NCBI RefSeq assembly: GCF_001625305.1
Contig: NW_017802379.1
Location: 9,784,904 to 9,848,903 of the forward strand
Reading direction: 5' to 3'
DNA: 64,000 nucleotides
Source: Branchiostoma belcheri
Lineage: Eukaryota > Chordata > Leptocardii > Amphioxiformes > Branchiostomatidae
The notes below the pieces were generated by a model. The model saw only the letters and a program-made list of their open reading frames with translations, searched no databases and was not told the DNA's origin. Position numbers and translations under genes: made by a program. Of this stretch, positions 51,001 through 54,000 are shown in pieces (within the stretch, counting starts at the first letter, position 1; every line of letters starts with the position of its first letter).

Positions 51001-54000
51001 ATGCTACATCATAACTTAACTAGAGAAGTAACATTTGCAAAGCAAATGCATAATGTTTACCTTCCGACATGGTCTGTTCTGTTAATTCTTACTCAATTAC
51101 ATTCATATATATGGTCAGCCAGGAGTATAAATCCCTCCTACTATAAAATTGCAACATTATGTAACCCAACACCAGTCACCATGGTGACAGACGTCAACAA
51201 ATCATGTCATTGGTCAGATCATAGGTCACTGTTTGGAGAAGAAGAAGAGGAAGAAACTGAGCAAAAACAAGTAAGGCCACACCAAGTAAATTTTATGGAT
51301 GACGTCCTTTGGAGACCCTAAATCTAATGCGAGAGGGCGAAAAAAAAACAAGAAGGGCCCTAAAAAACAAGAGGCCTAGATCAGAAAAATACTAAGAGAC
51401 GACAAATGTTAGGACACAAATTGAATGAGGTGACACAGTGTAACATGATAGAAGTCTTTCATTCATCATCAAAACAGCAATAAATCAGCTGGAACAGCAG
51501 TTGTCGTCCTGTCCTGTTTTCACGTTACGGGTTTCACGTCAATCTGACGATTTGCAGCACTGTCGTGACTCTTTGGTCATAGTTACAGGAAGCGGAATTT
51601 CTTGTTTTTTTTCTAGGAACAGGTCAAAATCAATGCGCGCGCGGACGTCATCCATAAAATTTACTTGGTGTGGCCTAAACATAAAAAGTCTCTACTTTCA
51701 TCCCTCTCAGGTTGACAACAAGGGCAGAAACTTCCTGCACATCGCTATCCAGAACTCAGACATCGAGAGTGTGCTGTTCCTCATCAGCGTCCACGCCAAC
51801 GTTAACTCCAAGGTACAGGACGCCTCACAGATGTCTCCTCTGCACCTGGCTGTACAGGCTGGGGCTGAGATCATCGTCAGGAACTTGGTGAGTCTATTGT
51901 AAATTTGTTTACTCTTGTGGTGATTTTATTTTGAGATAGAAGGAAAGACTTTTTGCAGTATTCAAGAGATACATGTACATTCAAAATGCAAATTTGTGGT
52001 GTCATAAATTACCTGTTAAGGAATCACAGCAAAACTTCTTGCACAGTTAGTGCTGCAGCCTTTCGCAGTCTCTTTTTCTCTGCTGCAGCTTCTCCCATTC
52101 TCTTGTCTGCATCCACAACACCATGTTTGACTATTCAAGCTATTATAATCAGGGCTCGAAATACTTGGTGCATATACATGCACCAAATATTTTTCTGTGG
52201 GTGCATCAGTTTACCCAAATATTTTCATAGGTTTACGTATTGTAAAGATGTTAAATGTATCGTAGTTTACAGCATATTATTAAATATCTATGGGTCAATA
52301 GAATAATTAAATCATTATTTACATTTATTCAGAAATGAAACATAATTAGTTTTTGCTGACATTCTACTAATATTGTGCACCAAAAAAAAATTTTGTGCAC
52401 CCAATTTTTTGGATTGGGTGCACCAGAGCACCTACATTGTATTCCCAAAAATGAATTTCGACCCTTGATAATAATAATTTATGTACAGTGTATTGCCAAT
52501 AAACACATTTTCAGGATATACTGTCATCGTGATTTGGATGACATTTCAATCCTAGCCTAGAATGTAACCAGTAACTAGTGCTACATACATTTGTACCTAA
52601 ACCCACATTAAGGTTCAGGTCCGGATCCAAGTCCAGAGGTTTAGGTTCAGTTCCGGACTTGTAAGTCTGGACCTAAACCCATGGCATATACAAAATTGCA
52701 TGTTGGCAACCTTGCAATGTTGTTTGGGCAAAACTTTGGCCACATAACATGGAGGCCGACAGTTTACGATGCCCGATGGCAATGTTTTCTTCATTTTGCA
52801 GCAAAGATTTTGAAATCTACGGAAGGTTTTAGGTGGTTTAGAAAGAAAAGGGGTATGTGAAATGGTCTTTTTGGTAATAAGTCTGGACTCGGTTCTTGAC
52901 TTTTAGGTTTTTTTGGACTTGAACCTAAACATTTTTACAAGTCCGGATCCAAGTCCGGTGAACCGTTACGCAGCCCTAAAAGTAACCCAAGTGTTTGCTC
53001 CTGTCTAGCTGTTGGCAGGTGCCAATGTGAATGATGTGAACAGTCAGAAACAGTCAGCCCTGCACATCGCAGCCAGTCTGGACCAGTCAGGCATCTGTAG
53101 CGTACTCCTGCAGAACGGCGTGGACTTCGACGGGCAGGACGACAGTCTCAACAATGGTACATTTTGTTTGTTTGTTTGTTTGAACCTTTATTACCTCTAT
53201 GTACTGAGGTATTGTTTTGGGTGTGTCTACAATGTATTTGTGTGTTTGCATGCGTGCTCAGACAGCTGAGTGACAGCATGTTTGTGGTGGGGGGAATTAC
53301 TTAACCACAGACCAGAAAAGGTCAGACACAGGATGTTAGGTCCTAGAAGCTGGCCAGGAGCCAGGAGGAAGCGTGGGATTTGTTGGCCAGATCAAACTTG
53401 ATTCAAAGTGAGAAAATACATCTATTAGAAAGGTGGACACTCAGAGAAATTCACAAACTTTAAAGCTCTACTATTTCAGGGAGGTACATTAGGCCACATC
53501 AATTTAATTTGTTGTTTCTCTGATGTTTTTCAGAAAAAATATGAAGCGACAGGGCAAAAAAAAAACAGGCCTAGGCACCCCATGATAGCCATAAATGAAC
53601 CATGAAGTGAACATACCAGGCTAGTTTATAATTAAAACAATAGATTTTGAACTTTGTTACATTGAAAAACTTTAAGAACTAGGAAGAAAAGGACTTTCTT
53701 CATCCGTTGGGACCAAAATATGTCTTTCATTGAGCATTTTGCAGTTGATTTAGAAAATTTTTTGTTTTTGCAAATCAGAAAAAAATGGACAGGGCGATCC
53801 AAAAAGCAACAAATTAAATTGGTGTGGCCTTACCTGACTGTATGGAACCTCCAAGGTCTTGTGATACAAATATTCTTCTATTCTTTGTCTGTCTGCAGCT
53901 CTCCATATTGCTGTACATCAAGGTCACCTGAACACAGCCAGAACCCTGCTGACTGAGTCACAGATTAATGCAGAGGCTGTCAACTTAAGGTGGGCAAATT

